From: Azoarcus sp. DN11
GTDB lineage: Bacteria > Pseudomonadota > Gammaproteobacteria > Burkholderiales > Rhodocyclaceae
Length of the DNA: 64,000 bases
Reading direction: 5' to 3'
Assembly: GCF_003628555.1 (NCBI RefSeq)
Contig: NZ_CP021731.1
Location: 1,612,001-1,676,000 of the forward strand
Positions within the stretch are counted from its first letter, which is position 1. Every line of letters starts with the position of its first letter. A program made the translations under genes and the position numbers. The notes under the pieces are model-generated. The model worked only from the letters and a program-made list of their open reading frames with translations, had not been told where the DNA came from and ran no database searches. This document shows, piece after piece, positions 1 through 9,073 of the stretch.

Positions 1-355
1 GGATCCCCCGCCGGTGCCGCTCTGCAAGGTCGAGATCCAGCAGGTGCTGTTCAACCTGATGAAGAACGGCATGGAGGCGATGACGGGCCTGCCGCCGGAG
101 GGTCGCAAGCTCGTCATCGGCAGCGAGATCATCGACGGGGGCGGGGCGATGACGGTGTTCGTCCAGGACCACGGCACGGGGCTCGAGAAGCGGTCTGCGA
201 AGCGGGTGTTCGAGCCCTACTTTTCTACCAAGACCGACGGGATGGGGATCGGCCTGACGATCTGCCGCTCGATTGTCGAGTCGCACGGCGGACAACTTTC
301 GTATTCGAGGATCGGCAAGGGCGGGTCGCGCTTTCAATTCACCTTGCCAATGTAG
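1..355 (+). CDS. tdiS: TdiS-type sensor histidine kinase, 3' part (cut by window edge)
   Basis: This is the catalytic ATP-binding end of a sensor kinase. The frame is open from base 2, so the gene begins outside the window. Visible motifs are the N-box NLMKNGMEAM, the G1 box VQDHGTGL and the G2 stretch TDGMGIGLTICRS. It is about 96% identical at DNA level (my count by eye) to bases 34602-34943 of the complete tdiS, with only a few amino-acid differences such as EG/GA, T/K and A/V. tdiR follows 70 bp downstream. TdiS kinases are the sensors that switch on anaerobic toluene genes in Azoarcus/Thauera. Whether this copy is complete cannot be seen here. Confidence 0.9.
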   Translation, partial: DPPPVPLCKVEIQQVLFNLMKNGMEAMTGLPPEGRKLVIGSEIIDGGGAMTVFVQDHGTGLEKRSAKRVFEPYFSTKTDGMGIGLTICRSIVESHGGQLSYSRIGKGGSRFQFTLPM

Positions 356-425
356 GAGAGGCCCGCGCTGCCAAGAAGACCGAAGAGTCTCGGGCGGCGA
401 AGGTCATGCACAAAAGGAGGAGTCC

Positions 426-1082
426 ATGCAGGTCGAAAAGCTTTCGCCGACGGTATTCGTCGTCGATGATGAAGAGTCGGTCCGTCATTCGTTGAAGTGG
501 TTGCTCGGTTCGATCGCCCTCGACGTGAAAATGTACGATTCGCCCCAGGCGTTTCTCGACGGCGATGTTTCGTGTGACTACGGGTGCCTGATCCTCGACG
601 TGCGGATGCAGGCGCTCAGCGGTCTGCAGCTTCAGGAGATGCTGTGCGAGCGCGCCTTCAAACTGCCGATCATCTTTCTCTCGGCATATGGGGATGCGCA
701 GATGGGCGCGCAGGCCATCAAAAGGGGCGCCATCGACTTTCTGCAGAAACCTTACCGCAACCAGGATCTGCTCGATGCCGTCAATGCGGCCCTGACCCAG
801 AGCAAGGAGGCGATGGGCCAGCAAAGCGAGCGGCACAAGTACCGCAGCTGTCTCGAAAGCCTCTCGCTGAGGGAAAAGGAAATCTTTGATCTCGTCGTTG
901 AGGGAAACAGCAGCAAGGAAATCGCCAGAATCCTGGGAATCAGTCCGAAGACCGTGGAGGCGCACCGCGGGCGGCTGATGAGCAAGCTGGGGGTCCGCTC
1001 GTCGGGCGAGCTGATTCAGTTGTCGATGCTCACGAACAGCCACTGCCTCGAGTGCAAATGGGCGTCGCGACGCCCCAACTGA
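426..1082 (+). CDS. tdiR: TdiR, FixJ/NarL-type response regulator of toluene genes
   Basis: A 218-residue response regulator. The N-terminal receiver has the acidic pair D14-D15, phosphoacceptor D58 (LILDVR) and the conserved K in FLQKPY. The C-terminal LuxR-type HTH reads LSLREKEIF...GNSSKEIARILGISPKTVEAHRGRLMSKLGV. The ATG at 426 is chosen because AAAGGAGG at 413-420 precedes it; the frame stays open further upstream but without a ribosome site. It follows tdiS in the usual tdiSR order. By family knowledge TdiR activates the bss and bbs promoters; the repeated motif at 1360, 8537 and 33119 is its likely target. This is the only complete tdiR in the window, because the copy beside the second tdiS is deleted. 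Confidence 0.93.
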   Translation: MQVEKLSPTVFVVDDEESVRHSLKWLLGSIALDVKMYDSPQAFLDGDVSCDYGCLILDVRMQALSGLQLQEMLCERAFKLPIIFLSAYGDAQMGAQAIKRGAIDFLQKPYRNQDLLDAVNAALTQSKEAMGQQSERHKYRSCLESLSLREKEIFDLVVEGNSSKEIARILGISPKTVEAHRGRLMSKLGVRSSGELIQLSMLTNSHCLECKWASRRPN

Positions 1083-1359
1083 GGTTGAGCCCCCGAATCC
1101 ACGCGAACATCACTCATTGTCGTCCTCGTCGTCGGGTTTGAAATCCAGGCCCGCGACGACAAATGGTAAGGACCGTCCTCGCGCAAGAACAGGGTGTGGC
1201 GCTGCCTCGGTCGCATTGGCTGGTGCAGCGCCAAGTCGGCGCGCCGCGTGTCGCTCGTGTAATCCGCGCATCCCCTTCGCACACGATCTGTCCGCTAATG
1301 CGTGCGTCATGTCGCGCCGAATTCCGGTCGCGGAAGGGGCAGGTATAACTCCCTACTGA
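1083..1359. other. Intergenic region without a recognisable gene
   Basis: Between tdiR and the promoter of the lipoprotein gene. Short frames exist on both strands. One minus frame (1310-1110) ends in an acidic tail, DFKPDDEDDNE, and could be the remnant of a gene end, but I do not recognise it. No clear terminator hairpin was seen after tdiR. Confidence 0.4.
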
Positions 1360-1382
1360 TTAGGTGTGCGCACCAATTGTTG
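1360..1382 (+). promoter_or_regulatory. Putative TdiR operator 1 (upstream of the YCF48/RND/DUF1302/DUF1329 operon)
   Basis: Contains TTAGGTGTGCGCACCAATTG and continues TTG. It matches the site at 8537 in 22 of 23 bases and the site at 33119 (minus) closely. The core is a near-palindrome, GGTG-N4-CACC, as expected for a dimeric NarL-type regulator. It ends about 109 bp before the ATG at 1492. Binding by TdiR is inferred from recurrence at all three toluene-linked operons and the presence of tdiR, not shown. Confidence 0.75.
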
Positions 1383-1491
1383 GTCAGGTGCGCGAAGCCT
1401 ACATTCGTGCCGCCGGGTGGGGAGGTTCATATCGCGATCTGCATGATCGCGAGAGCCGCAGCGACCCGTCCTGAACGGAGGAGACATATTC

Positions 1492-2469
1492 ATGAATGGG
1501 TCCATGAAGTCATGGTGCGCCGGCTCTTTAGGCGCCTTGCTTTGCGTGATGCTGGGCGGATGCGGCGCATCGGCGAATCCGTCGAACATTGTCGCGGGCG
1601 GTTCGAATGGCGCGAAACGATCCGATGCGTTTCAGGCAGCCGCGGACAACGGGAAGACGACGGTCGTGGTCGGCGCAACGGGCGTTGTGCTGACATCGGC
1701 CGATCGCGGGAACAGCTGGTCGCGGCAACAGCTCGATCCCCTCAGTTCGTTCGTCGGCGTCTCGGCCTGTGCAGACGGAAGCTTCGCCGCACTCGATTTC
1801 TTTCATCGGGTCTGGATCGCGGATGCGGCGGGCGACAACTGGGAAGCCCGTGCGATCGAGGAGCCGGTCAATCCGCTCGCTATCGCGTGTGATGGTGAGA
1901 ACCGCCTGTGGGTGGTGGGCGGTGGCAGCACGATCGCGTCAAGCCGCGACCGTGGTGCGAGCTGGCGCACGACGGTCGTCGGTGACGACGCCATGCTTGC
2001 AAGCGTGCAGTTCGTGAATAAGCACGAAGGATTCATCACTGGCGAGTTCGGCGCGGTCTACCGCACGAGCGACGGTGGAGCGAGTTGGGAGGCGCTGCCG
2101 AAGATCGGTGAGGACTTTTATCCCTATGCGGCGATCTTCGCCGATCGCGACCGAGGCTGGGTGTCCGGTCTGGCGGGAGTGGTGATGCAGACCACCGACG
2201 GCGGCAAGAGCTGGAGCAAGCGGATCAATGAAGCGGGCGCGCCGATCTATGGGCTGGCGCTCGACCGGGGTACGCCGCTCGGCGTGGGGATCAACGGGCT
2301 CGTGTTCCGGGCGAGCGGGGACCAGTGGAAGCTCGCCGACGCCCGCAACGCCACCTATCTGCGGGCTGCATTGCCGTTCGGCGACGGCCGGGTCCTGGTT
2401 GCGGGCGGGGCAGGGGGGGTGGAAGTGACGACACTCGACGGCGACCGCACGGTCACCGCGAAGAACTGA
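1492..2469 (+). CDS. YCF48/BNR-repeat lipoprotein
   Basis: A 325-residue predicted lipoprotein: the N-terminus has a short signal with lipobox LGGC. The rest consists of repeated YCF48/BNR-like beta-propeller blades (SADRGNSW, SSRDRGASW, TSDGGASW, TTDGGKSW). Proteins of this family are commonly encoded with RND/MMPL exporters and DUF1302/DUF1329 proteins, exactly the order here. The ATG at 1492 is preceded by GGAGGA at 1478-1483; an in-frame ATG four codons later is an alternative. It lies downstream of the putative TdiR operator and 13 bp before the RND gene. A role in assembling or stabilising the envelope transport complex is inferred. Confidence 0.85.
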   Translation: MNGSMKSWCAGSLGALLCVMLGGCGASANPSNIVAGGSNGAKRSDAFQAAADNGKTTVVVGATGVVLTSADRGNSWSRQQLDPLSSFVGVSACADGSFAALDFFHRVWIADAAGDNWEARAIEEPVNPLAIACDGENRLWVVGGGSTIASSRDRGASWRTTVVGDDAMLASVQFVNKHEGFITGEFGAVYRTSDGGASWEALPKIGEDFYPYAAIFADRDRGWVSGLAGVVMQTTDGGKSWSKRINEAGAPIYGLALDRGTPLGVGINGLVFRASGDQWKLADARNATYLRAALPFGDGRVLVAGGAGGVEVTTLDGDRTVTAKN

Positions 2470-2482
2470 GCGAGGTCCCATC

Positions 2483-4905
2483 ATGCGCCATCGCTTTACC
2501 CACGCAGTTCATCAACTCGAGAACGTCGCCTTCGAGTTCCCGCGCGCGATCCTCGCGGCGATCCTTCTCGTGACGGTGTTCTTCGCATTCAAGCTGCCCG
2601 GCCTTCAGGTCTATTCGGCTTTCGAGGACCTGCTGCCGCAGAACCACCCTTACATCAAACTGCATAACGAGATCCGCGGCAGTTTCGGCGGGGCGAGTCA
2701 GATCGTCGTCGCCCTCGAGGTCGACAAGGGCGACATCTTTACCAATGAAACCTTGTCACGGCTGCATCGGCTGACGCAGGGGGTCGACAGTCTGCCGGGC
2801 GTGAATCACAACCAGGTCGCGAGCCTCACACACCGCACGGTGCGCAAGATCTGGCTGACGGAAAGCGGAGAGATGATTTCCCGTTTGTACTACGATCCGA
2901 CGCAGCCGAAACTGAGCGTCGAGGAACTCGATACGCTCAGGAAGGACGTGAAGGCGAATCCGCGGGTCTACGGCCTGCTGGTGTCGCCCGATCTCAAGTC
3001 CGCAATGATCAAGGCGCAGCTGAACGAAGCCGACGGCATCGATTACGCCAGGATCTTCTCGGAGTTGCAGGCGGTGCGGGCCAGCGAGGCCGCAGAAGGA
3101 GTAAGAATCCACGCGGCCGGAAACCCGGTGCTGATCGGCTGGGTGTACACCTATCTGCCGCAAATCATCCAGATCTTCCTATACACGCTCGGGCTGATGG
3201 TGGCCTTGCTGGTGATCTATTTCCGGCGTCTGTACGGCGTGCTCCTGCCTTTGCTCGGAATTACCCTGTCTTCCATCTAGGGGCTCGGCTTCATCTCGCT
3301 GATGGGCTGGAATCTCGACCCGTTGAACCTGGTGATTCCATTCCTGATCGCAGCCCGTGCAATGTCGCACAGCATCCAGCTGGTCGAGCGCTATTACTTC
3401 GAACTCGCCCAGACGAACGATTCCCGGCACGCCGCGCGCAATGCGTTCGACGATCTGTTCCGGCCCGGCTCGCTGGCGATCGTCGTCGATACGGCCGGCA
3501 TTCTCGTGCTCGCCCTCGGCGCTGCGCCGATCAATACGAAGATGGGCTACTACGCGGGGTTCTGGGCCTTTTCGGTGGTGTTTACGGTGCTGCTCGTCGT
3601 GCCGTTGCTGTTGCTCGTCCTGCCGCAGCCGCGTGTCGCGGCGGTGCGCGAGGGGGGCTACGGCATGTGGTCGTTGCGCTGTTCGGCGTGGTCGGCAGCC
3701 GTGGGGGATCGATCGCGGTGCTCGTCGCAGGCGCGGTCCTCGTACTGACCGGCGCCTGGCTGAGCCGCGGGGTGCAGGTGGGCGAGGCCGAGCCGGGAAG
3801 TCCGCTGCTTTATCCGCAGCACGACTACAACGTGTCGTCGCGTGCCATCAACGAGCGCTTTCCGGGGTCGGAAGAGCTCTACATCGTGGCGCGGACAGCG
3901 GACAAGGGCGGACTGAAGAATCCCGAGGTGTTGCGCGCGATCGAGTCGTTCCAGAACACGATGTTGCAGGATCCGAACGTCGGCGGCACGAAGGCCTTGC
4001 CGGGTTTGATCCGCTCGGTGAACGGGCTGATTCACAACACCGACCCGCGCTGGAACCAGATCCCGTCGAACCCGAACGAAATCGGCGGGCTGATGTTCAC
4101 CTTCATGGCAGCGAGTCCGATTCCGGGTGCCCTGAACGAATATACGAACACGGACGAGAATCTCGCCAACGTCGTGTTCTTCTACAAGGACCACCAGGCG
4201 CAGACGATCGAGCGCGCCATTGCGCTGGCGCGGGAAGGCGCCGCCGGGCTGGCGGACAAGGTGCCGGGCCTGAGCATCGAACTCGCCGGGGGCAACGTGG
4301 GCGTCAATGCGGCGATCAACGATGCCGTCCGCCACGACAACTTCCTCATCGTCCCGCTCGTGCTCGCGCTGTCATTTGCCTTCGTCTGGGCCTTCTATGG
4401 TTCGCTCCATGCGGGCTGGCTGATGGTGCTGCCGATGCTCTTCGCCACGGTAATGACCTATTCGTATATGAGCATCAGGCACATTGGCATGAATGTGAAT
4501 ACCGTCCCGGTGATCGCCGTCGGCATCGGCGTCGGCATCGACTACGCGATCTACATCATGAACCGCATCCGCGAGGAGATGGCGGCACTGCAGGATCTGC
4601 GCAAGGCGGTTCTGAAGGCGATCGCGACGACGGGATTCGCAGTCTCCTTTACCGCGATGACGCTGATCGCCGGTGTCGTGATGTGGATCGTGCTATCGGA
4701 CCTGCGCTTCCAGTCGGATGCGGCGCTGCTGCTCAGCCTGATGCTGGTCTTCAACGTGATGGCCGCCATGCTCCTCGTGCCGGCGTGGGTCATGATCTTC
4801 AAGCCGCGCTTCATCACCGCGGTCTATCTCGACGAGGACCAGGTCATCCAGGTCCGTGAAAAAGAACCGGAGCCGCCCTGCACGGCGGCGGCACAGCCGG
4901 CGTAA
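2483..4905 (+). pseudogene. RND/MMPL-family exporter, broken by a stop codon and a frameshift
   Basis: The segments together spell one RND-superfamily (MMPL/HpnN-like) exporter of about 800 residues with two membrane bundles and two periplasmic loops. The first part runs from ATG 2483 to an in-frame TAG at 3278-3280. Reading continues in the same frame as GLGFISLMGWN, so a TGG-to-TAG change is likely. Near 3652-3658 (six G then C) the frame moves by -1 and the C-terminal half reads on to 4905. All other conserved parts look intact, including GVGIGVDYAIY-like helix sequence (GIGVGIDYAIY). The gene is either freshly inactivated or carries two sequencing errors. Neighbours suggest export or envelope trafficking of a hydrophobic compound during toluene growth. 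Confidence 0.8.
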
Positions 4906-4971
4906 CGCGCACAACCCGGCGCAAGACTCCAACGCAAACCGATTCGGGGCTATCAAGGGAGGAAATGCTGT

Positions 4972-7017
4972 ATGAAGGCAGCAGGGGATTTTTCGCGTCC
5001 GAAATTGAGCGTTCTGGCGGCCGCCTTGTCGTTGGCGGCAGGCGGACAGGTGCAGGCCGCGGACGAAAATCTTCCGGATCTGGGCGGTGGCGCTTCGCCC
5101 TGGGTCGCGGACGTGTATTACGAGAACCATAGCGTGCGTCGCCACGATGCGGGACTCGCCAAGTTCCGCAACACGCTTCAGGTCGAAGCCGACAAGCCGA
5201 TGGGCGACGGCTGGGCTTTCCGCAGCATTCTGCGGGGAAGCTGGGACGGCGTGTATCGTCTGAATCGGGATGAATACGGTCGTCGGGCCGGCGGACCGAT
5301 CGAGCTCGAAAACACGGCGGCGCCTCTTTTGCCGCCCGTGCCGACCAGCGCAGGCACGCCCCTCAATCGGCCCCAGGTTCCGCACGGTGGGGGAATCAAC
5401 AACCCGATCGGCACGGCCATCGGTTTGCCGCCGACGAACGCCTTTGGCTTCAACCTGGCGGCGAATCCGAATGACGGGATGCGGGTCCTGGGTGACCGCT
5501 GGCACAGGACGGAAGGCGGGGTGGCCTTCGGGGTGCCCGTTCGCCCTTGCGATACGGACAAGCGCGGTTGTCGTGACTTTGGCGGCTACGGGGATCTGAA
5601 GCTGAGCGAACTGGAGGCGCCGGAGTTCAATGATCGGCTCGATTTCCTGCGCGAAATCTATGCGAAGAAGACGTTCCCGTTCGCCGACGGGAGCGAGCTC
5701 TTCCTCAAGCTGGGCCGTCAGCAGGTGGTGTGGGGGCGCACGGATCTCTTTCGCGTGCTCGACGTCATCAATCCGGTCGACTATTCGCGCAATAACATCT
5801 ACGACGAGCTCCAGGACATCCGCATTCCGATGTGGATCGTTCAGGCCGAATACCGCATGGGCGCGAGCGAGTCGATGCAGGACCGCAACGTGCAGGTGGT
5901 GTGGAACGTCGACAAGTTCCGCCCGAACAACCTCGGGCAATGCGGCACGCCGAACGTGATGCTCGATGCCGGTTGCTTCTTCCGCGGCATGGCCAACCTG
6001 TGGGACAACGGCGGAACGGTCGCGAACTTCGCGGCGGTTCCGCCCGGAACGGCGGGCGCCTGGGCTGCAACCGATTTCGGCCCGCACCAGATCGGCATCC
6101 GCAAGGTCCATCTTCCCGAATGGTCGCTGGCGAACACGCAACTGGGGATCAAGTACGAGGGGGTGAGCAAGGACGGCCTCGCGTTCTCGCTCAATGCGCT
6201 CACCTACCGCTCGCAACTGCCCAGTCTGCGCGCATTCAACCGTGATGCGGTTAACCCCTTCACCGGCGGCAGCGGCAACACGACGCCGCCGGCGGCGGGC
6301 GTGCCGGTCGGCGATCTGATCGCGTTCGATGTCCATTACCCGCGGGTGAACCTCGTCGGCGGATCGCTCGATTTCCAGATCCCCGATGTCGATGCCGCGG
6401 TCCGCATGGAGGCGGCGCTGACGCACGGCGAGGAGTTCGCGAACACGGCACGCCCCGAGTTGTTCTCGCGGAACAAGGTGCTGCGCACGGTGGTCGGTGT
6501 CGATCGTCCGACCTTCATCCCGTTCATCAGCAAGACGCGCGCGACGCTGATTTCGGCGCAGCTCTTCTGGCAGCACATCTTCGATCATGAACTGCACGGC
6601 GGACCACTCGGCAAGGTGGGCATGGTCGACTGGGAAGACAACTTCATCGGCACGTTGCTGATCAAGGGCTTCCTTTCCGGCGACCGGGTCAGCCCGCAGC
6701 TGATCATGGCGCGCGACTTCCGTGCGAAGGCGTTCACGATCGCGCCGCAGATCGAATGGAGCGTCACCGACGACTTCAAGGTCACGCTCGGGGCCAACTT
6801 CAAGTATGCGAACGGCGACAACCACTACAAGTTCGACGACACCCGTTCCGCCAACCCGTATCCGCCCTTCACGACCTATACCGCGTCGGGTCAGCCCTTT
6901 ACGCCCGGATCGGCGGGTTTGAGCGGGATCGAGCCCCTGGGCCGGTTCCGGGCGGGACCGATCGGTGCGGCCGTCGCGGAAGACGACATTTATGTGACGG
7001 TTCGCTACAAGTTCTGA
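4972..7017 (+). CDS. DUF1302 family outer-membrane-type protein
   Basis: A 681-residue protein with an N-terminal signal peptide (cleavage near VQA-ADENL) and the composition of a long beta-barrel: alternating aromatic and polar strands and a C-terminal VTVRYKF ending in Phe, typical of outer-membrane proteins. Sequence style and company (DUF1329 directly downstream, RND and YCF48 upstream) match the DUF1302 family. GGGAGG at 4958-4963 supports ATG 4972. The biochemical role is unknown; DUF1302/DUF1329 pairs recur beside genes for metabolism of hydrophobic substrates, so a role in substrate entry or envelope adaptation is an inference. Confidence 0.85.
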   Translation: MKAAGDFSRPKLSVLAAALSLAAGGQVQAADENLPDLGGGASPWVADVYYENHSVRRHDAGLAKFRNTLQVEADKPMGDGWAFRSILRGSWDGVYRLNRDEYGRRAGGPIELENTAAPLLPPVPTSAGTPLNRPQVPHGGGINNPIGTAIGLPPTNAFGFNLAANPNDGMRVLGDRWHRTEGGVAFGVPVRPCDTDKRGCRDFGGYGDLKLSELEAPEFNDRLDFLREIYAKKTFPFADGSELFLKLGRQQVVWGRTDLFRVLDVINPVDYSRNNIYDELQDIRIPMWIVQAEYRMGASESMQDRNVQVVWNVDKFRPNNLGQCGTPNVMLDAGCFFRGMANLWDNGGTVANFAAVPPGTAGAWAATDFGPHQIGIRKVHLPEWSLANTQLGIKYEGVSKDGLAFSLNALTYRSQLPSLRAFNRDAVNPFTGGSGNTTPPAAGVPVGDLIAFDVHYPRVNLVGGSLDFQIPDVDAAVRMEAALTHGEEFANTARPELFSRNKVLRTVVGVDRPTFIPFISKTRATLISAQLFWQHIFDHELHGGPLGKVGMVDWEDNFIGTLLIKGFLSGDRVSPQLIMARDFRAKAFTIAPQIEWSVTDDFKVTLGANFKYANGDNHYKFDDTRSANPYPPFTTYTASGQPFTPGSAGLSGIEPLGRFRAGPIGAAVAEDDIYVTVRYKF

Positions 7018-7043
7018 GCCGTTTAAAAGAGGAGACAGTGGAA

Positions 7044-8354
7044 ATGAGCGGATATCTTGCAAGACAAAGCGTAATTGTGGCACTGGCCTGCACGGCGGGC
7101 GTGCTGCATGCGGCGACCGAGGCGGACATCGAGAAGTCCTTCTTTCCGTACAAGCACGGTGTGCCGACGGCCGCGGGGGTGACGCCTGGCACGGTGATCA
7201 ACAAGGGGAACGTTGCGAATTTCGAGGCCGTGCTCGACCCGGGATTGCGGCGGTACATCCAGGAAGGGGCGGTCGAGATCAGCGTGGGAGCGACGACGTC
7301 GTTCGATCTGAACAAGAGCTATGTCGACGCGACCAGGGAGCATGTCGCGAAGGTGAAACTCGGCGCAAAACCAGGTGAGCTTGTCGGCTACGTGGCCGGG
7401 CGTCCATTCCCGGAAGAGCCCGATGCAAAAGATCCGCGCGCCGGCGAGAAGCTCGCGTGGAACTTCCGCTATGGCATGAACTGGGGTGACAGCCTGGCGA
7501 TTTCGCCGTTCTACTGGAAGTACCGCAACATGGACAGCGCCAAGGTGGAGCGCAATATCCTGTTCAACTTCCATTTCATCAAATACACGCATCGACTGAA
7601 TCAGGCACCGACGCCGGAAATTTCGCCAAACCCGTCGAAGCTGTACCGCGCCACTTATGTGAACGTGCAGGAACCACAGGACGTCAAGAACACACAGCTT
7701 CTGATTCAGCGCTACGAGGACGACCTGAAGCAGGACGACGCCTATCTCTATCTCGGCTTCCAGCGCCGCGTGCGTCGACTGTCGACCGGACAGACCACCG
7801 ATGCCTTCCTCGGATCAGACATCATGATCGAGGACTTCGAGGGTTACAACGGTCGCATTTCGGACATGAACTGGAAGTACAAGGGCACGGTGAACATGCT
7901 GATGCCGTTTTACAACCATAGCGACATGAAGCTGTCGGACGAATACAAGGAGCCGGACGACTACAAGTACGTCGGCTTCAGCGGCCAGGGCGGATGCTTC
8001 CCGAACATCACGTGGCAATTGCGCAAGGTTCATGTCGTCGAGTCGTCACCGGTCGATCCCAATCATCCGGTCAGCAGGCGGGTGCATTACATGGACGCCC
8101 AGACCTCGGCGATGTCGGAGACCCTGGTTTATGACCGCAAGGGGGACTTGTGGAAGATCTTCATGCTCGGGATGTCACATCCCGATTCTCATCTGGCGAA
8201 GAACAAGGGCAGCGGCATAGTCCTTTTCGATGCATTCAGCATGATCGACGTGCAGGCGAAGCACTGCACGACAGGACAGTTCAAGGGGCAGGTGGACGCC
8301 CACATGGTTCCGGTGAACCTGTTTAACGTCCAGAACATGCGCGGCGGAAGCTGA
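7044..8354 (+). CDS. DUF1329 family periplasmic protein
   Basis: A 436-residue protein with a signal peptide (VALACTAGVLHA-ATEA) and the DUF1329 pattern, including the late region RRVHYMDAQT...YDRKGDLWK. The frame is open far upstream, but ATG 7044 is preceded by AAGAGGAG at 7027-7034 and a proper signal peptide, so I use it. DUF1329 proteins resemble LolB/LolA-like lipid-binding folds and are normally co-encoded with DUF1302. It is the last gene of the operon, followed by a strong terminator. Confidence 0.87.
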   Translation: MSGYLARQSVIVALACTAGVLHAATEADIEKSFFPYKHGVPTAAGVTPGTVINKGNVANFEAVLDPGLRRYIQEGAVEISVGATTSFDLNKSYVDATREHVAKVKLGAKPGELVGYVAGRPFPEEPDAKDPRAGEKLAWNFRYGMNWGDSLAISPFYWKYRNMDSAKVERNILFNFHFIKYTHRLNQAPTPEISPNPSKLYRATYVNVQEPQDVKNTQLLIQRYEDDLKQDDAYLYLGFQRRVRRLSTGQTTDAFLGSDIMIEDFEGYNGRISDMNWKYKGTVNMLMPFYNHSDMKLSDEYKEPDDYKYVGFSGQGGCFPNITWQLRKVHVVESSPVDPNHPVSRRVHYMDAQTSAMSETLVYDRKGDLWKIFMLGMSHPDSHLAKNKGSGIVLFDAFSMIDVQAKHCTTGQFKGQVDAHMVPVNLFNVQNMRGGS

Positions 8355-8399
8355 GCCGAAAAATTTTCTCGGGAACACTCTCCTCCCGCGGAAGTTTTT

Positions 8400-8427
8400 G
8401 CGCGCCTTTTGGCGCGCTTTTTTTTTT
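8400..8427 (+). terminator. Rho-independent terminator after the DUF1329 gene
   Basis: Perfect 7-bp GC stem GCGCGCC / GGCGCGC around a TTTT loop, followed by ten T residues. It lies 45 bp after the stop codon and insulates the RND-type operon from the bbs operon. Confidence 0.93.
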
Positions 8428-8536
8428 GCACCACCGGGATTGGTCAGGTATCGGCGACGGTTCGGCGGGATTGTCGGAACGACCATTTGGCGCGAATTTC
8501 CGCCTTCCGCCGGCAGGTGGGGTTGCCCCTTAATCG

Positions 8537-8559
8537 TTAGGTGTCCGCACCAATTGTTG
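8537..8559 (+). promoter_or_regulatory. Putative TdiR operator 2 (bbs promoter)
   Basis: TTAGGTGTCCGCACCAATTG plus TTG, differing by one base from site 1. It ends 64 bp before bbsA. A GGGGTTGCCCC element lies just upstream (8519-8529), and the same sequence occurs beside the bss site at 33149-33159. The 269-bp gap between the DUF1329 gene and bbsA holds only the terminator and this promoter region. Confidence 0.78.
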
Positions 8560-8623
8560 CACCGCAGCCATGCGCGTCTAATTGAATCCACGTTGAACAC
8601 GAAATTAATGCTGCGGAGGCGTC

Positions 8624-9058
8624 ATGTCTGATCAAAAGCCGAACAAGAAGCCGGAAAAGAAACCGGATATCACTTTCTTTCATCCGGACCTGCTCGAAGT
8701 CCCTGCAGACGGCAAGGCGCCGTACCTGAAGGGTTATCGTTGCAAGGGTTGTGGTCAACTGGATTTTCCCAAGCTCAGCCCGTGCCCGAGCTGCTGGGGT
8801 GAGGAGTTCGAGGTCGTGCCGCTCAGTCGGCACGGAAAGCTCTATAGCTTTTCCGACAATTTTATTGGCCAGGCGGGAATGAAGACGCCATATTCATTCG
8901 GCTATATCGATCTGCCCGAAAACCTGCGGATCTTCGCGCAGCTGGAAGGTGAGCCCGGCAGCTTCCGCTGCGACGAAGAGGTGGAGCTGACGGTCGGGCC
9001 GGTGCGCGACAACCGCGACGGTGTTCCGCTGATCAGCTACAAGTTCCGCAAAGCCTAA
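8624..9058 (+). CDS. bbsA: BbsA, DUF35/OB-fold zinc-ribbon subunit of benzoylsuccinyl-CoA thiolase
   Basis: A 144-residue protein with a Lys/Pro-rich N-terminus, then a rubredoxin-like zinc ribbon (CKGCG and CPSCW, two CxxC pairs) and an OB-fold typical of DUF35 proteins. In the bbs pathway BbsA forms a complex with the thiolase BbsB that cleaves (S)-2-benzoylsuccinyl-CoA to benzoyl-CoA and succinyl-CoA. GGAGG just before the ATG supports the start. It is the first gene of the bbs operon, 15 bp ahead of bbsB. Confidence 0.93.
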   Translation: MSDQKPNKKPEKKPDITFFHPDLLEVPADGKAPYLKGYRCKGCGQLDFPKLSPCPSCWGEEFEVVPLSRHGKLYSFSDNFIGQAGMKTPYSFGYIDLPENLRIFAQLEGEPGSFRCDEEVELTVGPVRDNRDGVPLISYKFRKA

Positions 9059-9073
9059 TCTTCCATCGGGTGA

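Noticed and set aside
1..6. GGATCC at the first base as a biological boundary
   Set aside because: It is a BamHI site and may simply be a clone or record end; the homologous position in the second tdiS is not GGATCC, so I draw no functional conclusion.
1110..1310. Minus-strand frame ending in DFKPDDEDDNE as a gene
   Set aside because: No ribosome site, no recognised family, and other frames overlap; kept only as possible debris.
3652..3658. G GGG GGC as a programmed -1 frameshift site in the RND gene
   Set aside because: The gene already carries an in-frame TAG 370 bp upstream, RND exporters are not known to use frameshifting, and a homopolymer base loss or read error is simpler.
4693..7083. 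Long minus-strand open frame (796 codons) opposite the DUF1302 gene
   Set aside because: Composition is typical of antisense reading of GC-rich DNA, there is no ribosome site, and the plus strand has a signal peptide and a recognisable family.
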